Shown here one piece after another: positions 34,494-43,440 of a stretch of 56,674 nucleotides of DNA; positions within the stretch are counted from its first letter, which is position 1; every line of letters begins with the position of its first letter. The notes beneath the pieces were generated by a model. That model saw only the letters and a program-made list of their open reading frames with translations, made no database searches and was not told where the DNA came from. Origin of the DNA: Limisphaerales bacterium (GTDB lineage Bacteria > Verrucomicrobiota > Verrucomicrobiia > Limisphaerales > UBA11358). The stretch is taken from positions 9,667-66,340 of the forward strand of contig PLYV01000161.1 in the NCBI GenBank assembly GCA_003151855.1, given 5' to 3'. Made by a program: the position numbers and the translations under genes.

Positions 34494-36518
34494 TTGCTCC
34501 GTTCCCAACTAGACTGGCGACCGCAATTTGTGACCGGCCAAGCCGCCAGACCAAAACCTCTGTTCATCTCCGCCCTGGGCGCGGCGCTGGCGGTGCTTTG
34601 CGGCCTGGTCCTGTGGTGGACGCCGCTGGGTGATGCCTGGACGAATGCCAGCTATGACAATCTGTTCCGCTTCGGTTCCCATGCCATCACCAATCAGGTG
34701 ACGCTCATCCTGATGGACAATGCGGCGTTCGACCAGTTCCACCAGACGCGCGGCCAGCCGTGGGACCGCGCGCTGCACGCGCAGTTGCTGAACCGGCTGG
34801 CGGATGACGGCTGCGCGCTCGTGGTGCTGGATTCGTTTTTCCGCGAACGGCGCGACCCGGCCCAGGATGAAGCCTTGGCCGCCGCCATGCGCCGCCAGCG
34901 CCACCTCGTCCTGATGGCCGAGCAGTCGCAGGTGACCCATCCCGAATTGGCGGGGGCGCAGCCGGTGCTGCCGGACAATCTTTTCCTCGCGGCGGCGAAA
35001 ACCAATTGGGGCGTCGCCTGGCTTGATCCTGATCTGGATTCCATCGTGCGGCGGCAATGGCCTTTCCCCTCGCCCGGCCCGTATCCGAGTCTGCCCTGGA
35101 CGGCGGCGCGCTTGCTGGGCGCGAAATTAAGCGCGGCCCCGCAGGAACGCTGGTTGCGCTATTACGGCCCGGCCGGCCGGTGGACCCGCCTGAGCTACCG
35201 GTATGCGCTGGCCCAGCCGAAGAATTTTTTCCGCGATCAAATCGTCTTCGTCGGCCTCCAGCCCAAGACCTCCCTGCCGGACGGCGAGGCGGACAAGTTC
35301 AGCACGCCCTACACGCGCTGGACGGGCGAGGCGGGCGGCGGCGTGGAAATCCTGTTGACCGAGCTGCTGAATCTGCTCAATCACGACAGCCTGCAGCGCC
35401 CGCCGGGGTGGCTTGAACTTTTGCTCCTGACGACCGGCGGAATTTTCCTGGGCGGCGGCCTGGGGCGGTTGCGCTTGAAATTCGCCCTGGCCGTCGCCGG
35501 GGGATTGTTTTTGTTCCTGCCATTGTTCGCCGTGTTCATCAGCTACCACACCAGCTACTGGTTTCCCTGGCTCATCATCACCGGCGGACAATTGCCCTGC
35601 GCCCTGCTCTGGGCCGCCGCCCTGCGGAGCCGCCGCGCGGACGAGGCCGCCAAGACGCAGGTGATGGAAACCCTGCCGGCAACCCCCGGCTACGAGCTGT
35701 TCCATCCGCCATTTGCCGAAGGCGCCTACGGCAAAGTCTGGCTCGCGCGCACGAAGGCCGGAAAATGGGTCGCGCTGAAGGCGGTTTACCTCTCCAAGTT
35801 CGACAACAATCCGGGACCGTATGAACGCGAATTCAACGGCATCCAAAAATACCTGCCCCTTTCCGGCCAGCATCCTGGTCTGTTGCACGTGGATTTCGTC
35901 AGCAAGAAAAACCAGGCCGGCTATTTTTATTATGTGATGGAACTGGGCGATTCGCTGGAACCGGGCTGGGAGAGCGCGCCCGCCACCTACCGCCCGCGCG
36001 ACCTCGTCAGCGAACGCGCCCAGTTGCGGCAACGGCGGTTGCCGGTGAAAGAGTGCGTGTCCATCGGCATCACCCTGTGCGAGGCGCTGGAGTTTCTCCA
36101 TCAGCAGGGCATGACCCACCGCGACATCAAGCCGCAGAACATCATCTTCGTCAACGGCCAGCCCAAGCTGGCGGACCTGGGCCTCATCACCGACCTCCGC
36201 CCGGAGGATCAGGAGCGCACGCTGGTCGGCACGCCGGGTTATATGCCGCCCTCGCCGGAACGCCCCGGCACGGTGGCGGCGGACATCTATGCCCTGGGCA
36301 TGGTGCTGTATGTGCTTTGCACCGGGCGCGCGCCGGCGCTGTTTCCCGAAGTGGCCACCACGCTCGTGAACACGGCGGAGCCAGCGGAGTTTTTCATCCT
36401 CAACCCCGTCATCCTGAAAGCCTGCCAGCCGCTGCCCGCCGACCGCTATGATTCGGCGGCGCAACTGCGCCTGGACTTGGAGGCCATCCAAAACAACGCC
36501 GGCCACTCTGCGCGGTAA
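34494..36518 (+). CDS. CHASE2 sensor - serine/threonine protein kinase
   Basis: A 674-residue membrane kinase. The start is uncertain: TTG at 34494 or GTG at 34530. A membrane segment at residues ~22-43 leads into an extracytoplasmic CHASE2 domain (~50-295; VTLILMDNAAFDQFHQTRGQ, IVFVGLQPKTSLPDGEADKF). Three membrane segments (~308-375) follow, then a cytoplasmic kinase: GAYGKVWLAR (P-loop), VALKAVY (Lys), THRDIKPQNIIF (catalytic loop), KLADLGL (DLG instead of DFG) and GTPGYMPP (activation segment). The polarity, sensor first and kinase last, is unusual, since CHASE2 is more often joined to cyclases or histidine kinases. It lies beside the FecR-TPR-barrel and sigma-factor genes. Confidence 0.82.
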   Translation: MLRSQLDWRPQFVTGQAARPKPLFISALGAALAVLCGLVLWWTPLGDAWTNASYDNLFRFGSHAITNQVTLILMDNAAFDQFHQTRGQPWDRALHAQLLNRLADDGCALVVLDSFFRERRDPAQDEALAAAMRRQRHLVLMAEQSQVTHPELAGAQPVLPDNLFLAAAKTNWGVAWLDPDLDSIVRRQWPFPSPGPYPSLPWTAARLLGAKLSAAPQERWLRYYGPAGRWTRLSYRYALAQPKNFFRDQIVFVGLQPKTSLPDGEADKFSTPYTRWTGEAGGGVEILLTELLNLLNHDSLQRPPGWLELLLLTTGGIFLGGGLGRLRLKFALAVAGGLFLFLPLFAVFISYHTSYWFPWLIITGGQLPCALLWAAALRSRRADEAAKTQVMETLPATPGYELFHPPFAEGAYGKVWLARTKAGKWVALKAVYLSKFDNNPGPYEREFNGIQKYLPLSGQHPGLLHVDFVSKKNQAGYFYYVMELGDSLEPGWESAPATYRPRDLVSERAQLRQRRLPVKECVSIGITLCEALEFLHQQGMTHRDIKPQNIIFVNGQPKLADLGLITDLRPEDQERTLVGTPGYMPPSPERPGTVAADIYALGMVLYVLCTGRAPALFPEVATTLVNTAEPAEFFILNPVILKACQPLPADRYDSAAQLRLDLEAIQNNAGHSAR

Positions 36519-36599
36519 GCCGGCACCGGCGGGTTTAATCGGCCTTCTTCCCCGGTTTTTCCGTCCCCTTTGGTTTTTTGAAAGATTCTAAAGAATTTT

Positions 36600-36630
36600 T
36601 TGACAGATTTCGGCTTTTTCCACGTATTAC
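36600..36630 (+). promoter_or_regulatory. Candidate sigma-70-like promoter
   Basis: TTGACA (36600-36605) and TATTAC (36625-36630) are separated by 19 bases, longer than the ideal 17, in a T-rich stretch after the kinase gene. It would drive the structured region that ends at the hairpin at 36772-36795. Confidence 0.35.
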
Positions 36631-36635
36631 AGGTA

Positions 36636-36805
36636 GGAGCGGAAAAGATTTCGCTGTCCGTTCAGGGTTGGCATAGGGGTTTTTGCTCGCGGTGCGCCCG
36701 GACAGCGACACTCAGGGTTGCACCGCACTTCTGAGCGCCTGGATGAAGGCGTATAAAACCTCATCACCAACAGAGCCGGACGCAAGTCCGGCTCTTGTTA
36801 TGTTT
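36636..36805 (+). ncRNA. Candidate structured non-coding RNA with its own terminator
   Basis: Between the kinase gene and sppA there is no reading frame of interest, but there are layered stems. TTCGCTGTCCG pairs with CGGACAGCGA (about 36650 and 36699), TCAGGGTTG occurs twice inside (36662 and 36712), GCGCC..GGCG forms a small hairpin, and the 3' end is AGAGCCGGAC-GCAA-GTCCGGCTCT (36772-36795) followed by TGTTATGTTTT, a good intrinsic terminator. A promoter-like site precedes it. It could be a small regulatory RNA, or the leader of the downstream gene. I match it to no known class. Confidence 0.4.
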
Positions 36806-36840
36806 TGCGTGGCCACCCGGCCCCACAGCTACCGCCATGG

Positions 36841-36926
36841 TAGTGTCCTAATCATAATCCTGCTCTTAATCGTAATCGGCAGAAAACAGGGATTAAGATT
36901 AGGATTACGATTGAGATTAAGACACA
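36841..36926. repeat. Imperfect palindrome of TAATC/GATTA units
   Basis: GTGTCCTAATCATAATCCTG and further TTAATCGTAATC units on the left are answered by GATTAAGATTAGGATTACGA and GATTAAGACAC on the right. The repeat separates the candidate RNA from sppA. Similar TAATC-rich inverted repeats are typical intergenic elements in verrucomicrobial genomes. Confidence 0.6.
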
Positions 36927-36982
36927 GCTACTGCCATCCGCCGCTTGCCGCCCTGCCCGGTTTACGTTAGCTTGCGCGAATT

Positions 36983-38143
36983 ATGGATGAAACGCCTTTT
37001 ACGCAAACCCCGCCCCCACCGCCGTTGACGCCCCCGCCGGTCATCACGCCGCCCGCGCCCAAGCGCTGCCGCAGCGTGGGCTGGATGATCACCGCCATCA
37101 TTCTCGCGCTGCTGCTGGGGCTGGCGGGACTGGTCATCATCGGACAGTTCGCCACGCACTCGCTGAATTTCAACCGCGGCTTCAAGAGCGCCAGCGCCCG
37201 CGAGGTCGGGCCGAAGCTGGAGGAATGTATTTTGGAGGACAACGATTCGCAGAACAAAATCGCCGTCATCACCGTGGACGGCATCATCAGCGGCCACCAA
37301 TATGACGGCAGCGGCAACAACCTCGTGGACGTCGTCAAGGCGCAGCTCGACCGCGCGGCGGACGACAAACACGTCAAGGCCGTGCTGCTGAAAATGGATT
37401 CGCCCGGCGGTGAGGTGCTGGCCTCGGATGAAATTTATAATGCCGTCCGCGCGTTTCAGGAAGACGAGGCGGATGACCACGGCAAGCCCGGCCGCAAGGG
37501 CAAGCCGGTGATCTGCTCGATGGGCAGCCTCGCGGCAAGCGGCGGCTATTACATTTCCTGCGGCAGCCGCTGGATTGTCGCGAACGAGCTGACCATCACC
37601 GGCAGCATCGGCGTCATCATGCACGGCTACAATTATCGCGGCCTCATGGACAAGGTGGGCGTGTCGCCGATGACCTACAAAAGCGGGAAGTTCAAGGACA
37701 TGTTGAGCGGTGAACGCGCGACGAACGAGATTCCGCCGGAGGAAGCCGCCATGGTGCAAGGCTTGATCAACGAGACTTACGAGAAGTTCAAGGACGTCGT
37801 CGCCGACGGCCGCAGCGCCGCGCATGAATTGAACAAGAAAGCCGGCAAGACGCTCGTGGAAAACTGGGAGGACTACGCCGACGGTCGCGTGGTTTCCGGC
37901 ACGCAGGCGCTCAACCTCGGCCTCGTGGACGAACTCGGCAATTTCGACACCGCCGTGGATCGCGCGATGGACATCGCGAAGATCAAGACCGCCAACCTCG
38001 TGGAATACCGCGAGCGCTACGACCTTTCCAACTTCCTCTCGCTGTTCGGCCAGAGCGAAAAGTCCCATGACATCAAGCTCGACCTCGGCATGGAATCGCC
38101 CAAGCTCCGCGCCGGGCTGATGTATTTCCTCTACCAACCCTGA
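36983..38143 (+). CDS. sppA: Signal peptide peptidase SppA (peptidase S49)
   Basis: A 386-residue inner-membrane protease. A Pro-rich cytoplasmic tail (residues ~1-28) is followed by one membrane anchor (~33-56) and a single S49 domain: IAVITVDGIISG, KAVLLKMDSPGGEVLASDEI, the nucleophile Ser in SMGSLAASGGYYIS, ITGSIGVIM, and the general-base Lys in TYKSGKFKDMLSGE. A single S49 domain makes it the short bacterial type, which works as an oligomer to clear signal peptides from the membrane. The gene is monocistronic with a terminator at 38202-38243. Confidence 0.9.
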   Translation: MDETPFTQTPPPPPLTPPPVITPPAPKRCRSVGWMITAIILALLLGLAGLVIIGQFATHSLNFNRGFKSASAREVGPKLEECILEDNDSQNKIAVITVDGIISGHQYDGSGNNLVDVVKAQLDRAADDKHVKAVLLKMDSPGGEVLASDEIYNAVRAFQEDEADDHGKPGRKGKPVICSMGSLAASGGYYISCGSRWIVANELTITGSIGVIMHGYNYRGLMDKVGVSPMTYKSGKFKDMLSGERATNEIPPEEAAMVQGLINETYEKFKDVVADGRSAAHELNKKAGKTLVENWEDYADGRVVSGTQALNLGLVDELGNFDTAVDRAMDIAKIKTANLVEYRERYDLSNFLSLFGQSEKSHDIKLDLGMESPKLRAGLMYFLYQP

Positions 38144-38201
38144 CGTAGGCTACCTCCTCCCCGGTCTCGGCAACGCGGGCGAACGGCTGTTTGGAATATA
38201 A

Positions 38202-38243
38202 AATAAAACCGCCGCCACGGTTGCCCGCAGCGGCGGTTTTATT
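38202..38243. terminator. Bidirectional intrinsic terminator
   Basis: AATAAAACCGCCGC (38202-38215) pairs with GCGGCGGTTTTATT (38230-38243), giving a GC-rich stem flanked by A and T tracts on both sides, between convergent sppA and the LamG gene. Confidence 0.8.
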
Positions 38244-38279
38244 GAACTTGATGCCAAAGGTTATGGAGAAGCGGACTCC

Positions 38280-40205
38280 TCAAGGCGAATGTAAGCGGAA
38301 GTAAGCGGCATCACCTGTTAGCGGCACGGCGACACCGTAACGCCCGTTTTGAAGGATGGGCGTTGCCGGAACGGGATTCCACGCGGCACCAGTTCCCAGC
38401 ACCGGTGTGGTTTGCAGCACCAGATTCGTGGCGGACGGCCCCCAAGTGACAGCTAAACCATTTGTCGTAGCATAATTGTGTAGCACAAAATCTACACCGA
38501 CTGCATCTGGACCGGCGACATAATCGGCCGCCACATCCGCGTCTGACAGCAGGCCGCGGTAAATGCGGAATTCATTGTAGCGTCCACCGAAATAGGCATC
38601 GCCATAATATTGCGATCTTCCCAGCCAGTTATTGGTATCAATAATTGCCGAAAGTGGAATGACGGCTTTGCCAGAACTGATTAATTGACCGTTCAAATAG
38701 AATTTTGTAATCCCACGAACCGGACTATAAGTCACGGCCACATATGAGGTCATGTTCAGCGGCAAAATATTTGTCCAATTCAACCGGGGTGATTCGGCAT
38801 TAATCCCGTTTGTGCTAATGGTAAAGCGGGCAAGATTGGCGTTGCCGGTCACGAAGGTGTTTGCCTCGGTAGTAAGAAAAAAATAAGTGACGCCTGAAGC
38901 GTAGCTCCCACCGACGTTATTTCCAAAATCAAAAATCCGCTGCCAGGGCCAGCCTGTTCTCAGCGTCCAAGTCACCCAAGCTTCAACTGTCACTTCGCTC
39001 ACGGATGAAATCATTCCTAGCGGTAAAGCCGCATAACCAAGAACGGCAGGATTTCCACCGCCACCGCCACCGGTCAATTTCATCTCTCCTTTACCTGTAA
39101 AAACAGCGTTGGGAGATGTTATCGATGCCGTGTTAAATAGCCGCCCGTTCGCCCCACCGACAGAATCATGAACAATCCAGTCGTTGGTCGACTCATTGAA
39201 ACCATAACGATGAATGAGCGCGATGTCCTGCGGCACACCGACCGGCACCGGCACTGTGTTGGAAAATCCCTGCCAGATTGCCGTGATGTTGGCCGTGCCC
39301 AGCTCCAGCGTCTGTAGCCGCTGATCCGGCGCAAAAGCTATCACGTTGGTATTATCGGAAATCAAAACCAAATCCGGCTGCGTGCTGATGTTGACATTGG
39401 TGATGCCGGAAAAATCCGCAAAAACGCCGGCGCGGAACAACGCGCCCGGCCCGGTCGGCGATGGGATTACCAAGCGCACGGCTTGCAGCGCGCCGGGATT
39501 CAACTGCGGCTGGTCCGGTCCATAGGCATCCAGCACCGCCGCATCCAGCGGAGCCAGGGCGCCTTGATAGGTTCGGAATTCCAGTATGCTCCCCTTGAAA
39601 TTGGAAGCGGCCACATTGGTTTGGCCTGCGCCAATCAAATTATTCGTCGTCGAGCCAATCATGGCCGGGGTATTGGTGAAGCTGGTGTTTAGCGCTGCTT
39701 GAATACCGTTGATGAAAATCCGGGCGGTTTGCGATGCGTTGTCCTGCGTCCAGATCAGATGATTGGTGCCGCCCACTGCCGGGATTGGCAGCGTTACCAG
39801 ATTGGAAGCGCTGCCGATAAAGTGATTGCCCTGTCCAAACAGACAGCCATACATCCCGGCACCCGCCCGACTGAAATTGTAGAGCTGATTGTTGGGATTG
39901 CTGACCGGCGCATCCGCATACCAGACCTCGAAGCTGATGGAGTCATAATTGGTGAACAGGTCGTTGGGCAGCCGGACGCTGCTGTTGGTTCCATCCAGCA
40001 CCAGCGCGCCATTGGCGATGACGGCTTTCCCCAGCAAGACACCGTTGGCGTTGGTGATGGTGTCGCTCGCGTCGGCATCAAACGAATAACGGTGCGTTAG
40101 CACGGCGGCAGGAACCGGATAAGCTAATAATAATGCCCACAGCCCCAAGCCCACGCCCAGCAGTTTGCCCCAGAGTGTTTTCATGTTCGGATTGAGTTTC
40201 ATCAT
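38280..40205 (-). CDS. Secreted LamG/concanavalin-like double-domain protein
   Basis: A 641-residue exported protein, starting at MMKLNPNMKTLWGK with a signal peptide ending PVPA. Two LamG-like jelly rolls are visible. One spans about residues 35-225 (HRYSFDADASDTITNANGVL, TNYDSISFEVWYADA, FINGIQAALNTSF, ILEFRTYQGALAPLDAAVLD). The other spans about 325-560 (HRYGFNESTNDWIVHDSVGG, EVTVEAWVTWTLRTGW, KFYLNGQLISSGKAVIPL, YNEFRIYRGLLSDADVAADY). A bacterial Ig-like segment lies between them, and the C-terminus is a strand-rich VTWGPSATNLVLQTTPVLG type found in verrucomicrobial surface proteins. The likely role is carbohydrate binding or cell-surface adhesion. It carries a Gly run (TGGGGGGNPAV). Confidence 0.78.
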   Translation of the reverse strand: MMKLNPNMKTLWGKLLGVGLGLWALLLAYPVPAAVLTHRYSFDADASDTITNANGVLLGKAVIANGALVLDGTNSSVRLPNDLFTNYDSISFEVWYADAPVSNPNNQLYNFSRAGAGMYGCLFGQGNHFIGSASNLVTLPIPAVGGTNHLIWTQDNASQTARIFINGIQAALNTSFTNTPAMIGSTTNNLIGAGQTNVAASNFKGSILEFRTYQGALAPLDAAVLDAYGPDQPQLNPGALQAVRLVIPSPTGPGALFRAGVFADFSGITNVNISTQPDLVLISDNTNVIAFAPDQRLQTLELGTANITAIWQGFSNTVPVPVGVPQDIALIHRYGFNESTNDWIVHDSVGGANGRLFNTASITSPNAVFTGKGEMKLTGGGGGGNPAVLGYAALPLGMISSVSEVTVEAWVTWTLRTGWPWQRIFDFGNNVGGSYASGVTYFFLTTEANTFVTGNANLARFTISTNGINAESPRLNWTNILPLNMTSYVAVTYSPVRGITKFYLNGQLISSGKAVIPLSAIIDTNNWLGRSQYYGDAYFGGRYNEFRIYRGLLSDADVAADYVAGPDAVGVDFVLHNYATTNGLAVTWGPSATNLVLQTTPVLGTGAAWNPVPATPILQNGRYGVAVPLTGDAAYFRLHSP

Positions 40206-40361
40206 TTCAATTTTTCGTTCCCGGTCAAGGCCATTTTGGTTGGTGAGAAAGTCGCACTTGAACGCGATCTCTTCGCGATAAATTACGATTTTTACCGGAG
40301 AAATTGCGTTCACTCCGCGCCTTTTCGCTTTCCCTTCGCGCGGTATCATGCGGAACCGAAG

Positions 40362-41030
40362 TTATTCTTTCCGCAATTTCCGGTGCAGGTTGCCGGAGTG
40401 GAATTCCAGCGTCGGCAGCAGCAGCGGCTTCAACAGCACCGCCAGCGGAATCGAGAGCGCCGTGGACGCCACCACGTCGGAGAGATGATGGCATTGCAGC
40501 GCGAGGCGCGACCACATCACCGCCAGCGCATACACCGCCGCAACCGCGCCCCAGCCGCGGTGCACCAGCCACGCCGCCGCCGCGAAGCCTGCCGCCGTCG
40601 CCGCATGGCCGGACGGGAAGGAGGCGAACGAAAATTTGCCGATGATCCAATGGCCGTCGTGCCACACGCCGTAAAAGCCTTGCGGCACATCGTGGTTCAG
40701 CGGGCGCGTGCGGCCGGTGAACACGCGGAGGATCAGCGCCGCCAGCCCGGTGATTTCGGAAGTCAGCGCGACGAAAAAGATTTGCGCGGCGGCCACGGGG
40801 CGGTTCACCGCCAAAAATATCGCGGCGCAGACGATGCCCCAGACCGCCGTCACCCAGCCTTCGCCAATCTTGGAGCAGACCCACGCAAGCTTGTAGAGAT
40901 GGTTGACCTGGTGCGTCGCGTCCAGCGCGGTGTCCACGCGGGTGTCGAACGGCCACGCGAGCGCGATGGCGGCCACGCCGGCGCAGAGCCAGAGGAGCGG
41001 ACGCCAACGTGATTTGACCGGTTCGGACAT
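40362..41030 (-). CDS. PAP2-family membrane phosphatase
   Basis: A 222-residue inner-membrane protein starting at MSEPVKSRWRPLLWL (ATG at 41030; the open frame extends 23 codons further). It has about six membrane segments and the three phosphatase signatures in order: RVFTGRTRP (KX6RP type with Arg in place of Lys), FPSGHAAT (PSGH) and SRLALQCHHLSD (SRX5HX3D). Members dephosphorylate undecaprenyl pyrophosphate or lipid phosphates. The gene is divergent from the family-39 glycosyltransferase, which also uses polyprenyl-phosphate sugars, so a shared envelope function is possible. Confidence 0.85.
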   Translation of the reverse strand: MSEPVKSRWRPLLWLCAGVAAIALAWPFDTRVDTALDATHQVNHLYKLAWVCSKIGEGWVTAVWGIVCAAIFLAVNRPVAAAQIFFVALTSEITGLAALILRVFTGRTRPLNHDVPQGFYGVWHDGHWIIGKFSFASFPSGHAATAAGFAAAAWLVHRGWGAVAAVYALAVMWSRLALQCHHLSDVVASTALSIPLAVLLKPLLLPTLEFHSGNLHRKLRKE

Positions 41031-41180
41031 CGCCCGAAGATATGCGTTGCGCTTGCAAATAAAAATCCAAATTTCCATTCCTCCCGCCGTGGAAGCCAAG
41101 GTGACGAGGTTCAGATTAAAAAATGTTAGCGACTCCTAACGTCGTCTCCGACATCTTGTGGGCGAGAATTATCGCCGTCC

Positions 41181-42638
41181 ATGCAATCTGTCTTTGAAAA
41201 AGCCGCCGCCTATCCGCTGCGCGCCATCGTTTTGTTCAGCCTCGCGCTGCTGCTCTGCGGCAACTGGCTGCTGCCGCTGACCGACCGCGACGAGGCGCGC
41301 TTCGGCGAGGCCTCGCGCGAGATGCTCCAGCGCGGCGACTACGTGGTGCCGTGGTTCAACGGCCACTGGCGCTTCGACAAGCCGGTGCTGATCTACTGGT
41401 GCCAGGCCGCCAGCTACCGCGTGCTCGGCGACAATCCCTTCGCCGCGCGGCTGCCGTCGGTGCTGTTCACCACCGGCATCGCGCTGCTGCTGGCGAACTG
41501 GGGGCGCAAGACCACCGGCAACAACAAGGTCGCGCTCATCGCCGGCGCGATGTTCGTGACCGGCCTGCACATCGCGCTGATCGGCCGCGTCGCGACGGCG
41601 GACATGGCGATGGTCTTCTTTTTCGCGCTGTCCGCGTGGAGCGGCTGGGAATTGACGCGACCGGAGCAGCCGCAAAGAAAATTGTGGTGGTGGACATTTT
41701 ACATTTCGCTCGCGCTGGGATTTTTGGCGAAGGGACCGGAAGCGTGGTTGCCGCTCATCGGCCTGATTCTGGGCCGGAGCCTGCGCAAAGAATCATTTCG
41801 CCTACCGCTGATGGAAACGCTCGTGGGCCTCGTTGTCACCGTGACGTTGGTCTGCCTATGGGGCGTGCCGGCCTTGTTGCAAACCGGCGGCGCGTATCTC
41901 CACGTCGGCATCGGCGAACATGTCCTGAACCGCAGCATCAATGTCAACGACAGCCACGGCCTCGCGGGCGCGCTCGGCTTCATCGTCACGCTGCCGGTGT
42001 ATTTCCTGACATTCTTCGTGAGTTTTTTTCCGTGGAGCACGCGCGTGCCGTCGGCGCTGCGCCGCTGGTGGCCGGAGCGGAGCCGCGACGATCTGGGCTG
42101 GTATCTGCTGGTGCAGGTCGCGCTGGTGTTCGCGGTGTTCTCGCTGGTGCGGACGAAGCTGCCGCATTATACCGCGCCGGCATGGCCGCTGCTGACGCTG
42201 TGGTTCGCGCGGCAAATCGGCGGCGACCACGACCACGATCTCGGCGCGTGGTTCAGCAAACGTATCGTGGCGATGACCGCCGTGGTGCTGGCGCTGACGC
42301 TGGTCGGGTTCCCGCTGGCGCGCGGGAAAATTCTCACGGAAAATTTATGGGACGCCGTGCAGCCGCACGTCCGCCCGGAAACGAAAGTGGGCTGCTTCGG
42401 TTTCACCGAAGCGAGCCTCGTGTGGAAATTCCGCGCGGTCGTGACCAACAACCTCGTCCTCGGCGACGACATGGCGACAGCGAAAAAATTCCTGACCAAC
42501 GCGCCGCCGCTCATCATCGTGGTGCCGACGCAATATGCCAACCTGTTGCCGGAGACGAACGGTGTGCGGACGGAGGTTCACGGCCTCGACATGGTGCGGT
42601 TCAAGCAAATGAACCTGACCGTCATCATGCGGCCATGA
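41181..42638 (+). CDS. Family-39-type membrane glycosyltransferase (ArnT-like)
   Basis: A 485-residue polytopic protein with about ten membrane segments. The N-terminal periplasmic loop has the family's catalytic acidic signature DRDEARFGEASREMLQRGDY followed by PWFNGHWRFDKPVLIYW, as in ArnT/PMT-like enzymes using a polyprenyl-phosphate sugar donor. A second cue is LAKGPEAWLPL and the SLVRTKLPHYTAPAWPLLTL stretch in the C-terminal half. The sugar and acceptor are unknown. A short C-terminal soluble domain ends NLTVIMRP. Its partner may be the divergent PAP2 phosphatase. Confidence 0.85.
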   Translation: MQSVFEKAAAYPLRAIVLFSLALLLCGNWLLPLTDRDEARFGEASREMLQRGDYVVPWFNGHWRFDKPVLIYWCQAASYRVLGDNPFAARLPSVLFTTGIALLLANWGRKTTGNNKVALIAGAMFVTGLHIALIGRVATADMAMVFFFALSAWSGWELTRPEQPQRKLWWWTFYISLALGFLAKGPEAWLPLIGLILGRSLRKESFRLPLMETLVGLVVTVTLVCLWGVPALLQTGGAYLHVGIGEHVLNRSINVNDSHGLAGALGFIVTLPVYFLTFFVSFFPWSTRVPSALRRWWPERSRDDLGWYLLVQVALVFAVFSLVRTKLPHYTAPAWPLLTLWFARQIGGDHDHDLGAWFSKRIVAMTAVVLALTLVGFPLARGKILTENLWDAVQPHVRPETKVGCFGFTEASLVWKFRAVVTNNLVLGDDMATAKKFLTNAPPLIIVVPTQYANLLPETNGVRTEVHGLDMVRFKQMNLTVIMRP

Positions 42639-42696
42639 TCCCCTGCCCCGCATAATTTAATTTGAATGACGCCGGCGCGCGCCGGTCAAACCTTCG

Positions 42697-43326
42697 ATGA
42701 TGAAAGCGACTTTAACAACTTTGCTCGCGGCAGGCGCATTAAATTTCGCCGCCGCCGCCCAGTCCACGAATGTCATGAACACAAATCAAATCGAGACCGC
42801 CACGTTTGGTGGCGGCTGTTTCTGGTGCATGGAAGCCGTCTATGAACGCCTGCCCGGCGTGCTGTCCGTGACCAGCGGCTACGCGGGCGGCCACACCGTG
42901 AACCCGACCTACCACCAGGTCTGCGGCGGCGACACCGGCCATGCCGAGGTGACGCAGATCAAATTCGACGCGACAAAGATTTCCTTCGCGCAACTGCTGG
43001 ACGTGTTCTGGCAAGCACATGACCCGACGACGCTGAACCGTCAGGGCAACGATGAGGGCACGCAATACCGTTCCATTATTCTTTACGCCGACGAACAGCA
43101 GAAGCTCATCGCCGAAAAATCCAAGCTCGCGGCGCAGGCGAATTTTTTCAAGCCGATCGTCACGGAGATCGTGCCGCTGACAAAGTTTTATCCGGCGGAA
43201 GATTATCATCAGGGATATTTTGACGCGCACGGCCATGAGCCGTATTGCCAACTCGTCATCGCGCCGAAGCTGGAGAAACTGGAACACAAGGAAATCATCA
43301 AGCCGACGGTGCAGATGCCGAAGTGA
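42697..43326 (+). CDS. msrA: Exported peptide-methionine (S)-S-oxide reductase
   Basis: A 209-residue MsrA. A signal-peptide-like N-terminus (MMKATLTTLLAAGALNFAAA) precedes the catalytic GGCFWCMEAVYERLPGV, in which the first Cys attacks methionine sulfoxide. Other landmarks are SGYAGGHTVNPTYHQVCGG, TGHAEVTQIKFD, VFWQAHDPTTLNRQGND, GTQYRSIILY and FYPAEDYHQGYF. Repair would occur in the periplasm. The gene lies directly before the tRNA junction of the integrative element and has host-like codon use. Confidence 0.92.
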   Translation: MMKATLTTLLAAGALNFAAAAQSTNVMNTNQIETATFGGGCFWCMEAVYERLPGVLSVTSGYAGGHTVNPTYHQVCGGDTGHAEVTQIKFDATKISFAQLLDVFWQAHDPTTLNRQGNDEGTQYRSIILYADEQQKLIAEKSKLAAQANFFKPIVTEIVPLTKFYPAEDYHQGYFDAHGHEPYCQLVIAPKLEKLEHKEIIKPTVQMPK

Positions 43327-43402
43327 AAACGCGGCGCCTTTTGCCTTGCCAGCAGCTTGGCAAATCAAATACTCTTTGCGCCGCAGTTGAACGCACTTGG
43401 AT

Positions 43403-43440
43403 GGGGTCTTAGCTCAGTTGGTAGAGCGTCTCGTTCGCAA
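43403..43440 (+). tRNA. 5' half of tRNA-Ala(CGC), interrupted after the anticodon loop
   Basis: GGGGTCT (acceptor strand), TA, the D arm GCTC-AGTTGGTA-GAGC, and the anticodon arm TCTCG followed by the seven-base loop TTCGCAA, whose anticodon CGC (43436-43438) reads the alanine codon GCG. The next bases, CAAGA, only nearly complete the stem, and no T arm or acceptor complement follows. The gene is therefore cut at the anticodon arm, a known crossover place for tyrosine-recombinase elements. I take this as the left end (att site) of the element that fills the rest of the window. Confidence 0.75.
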
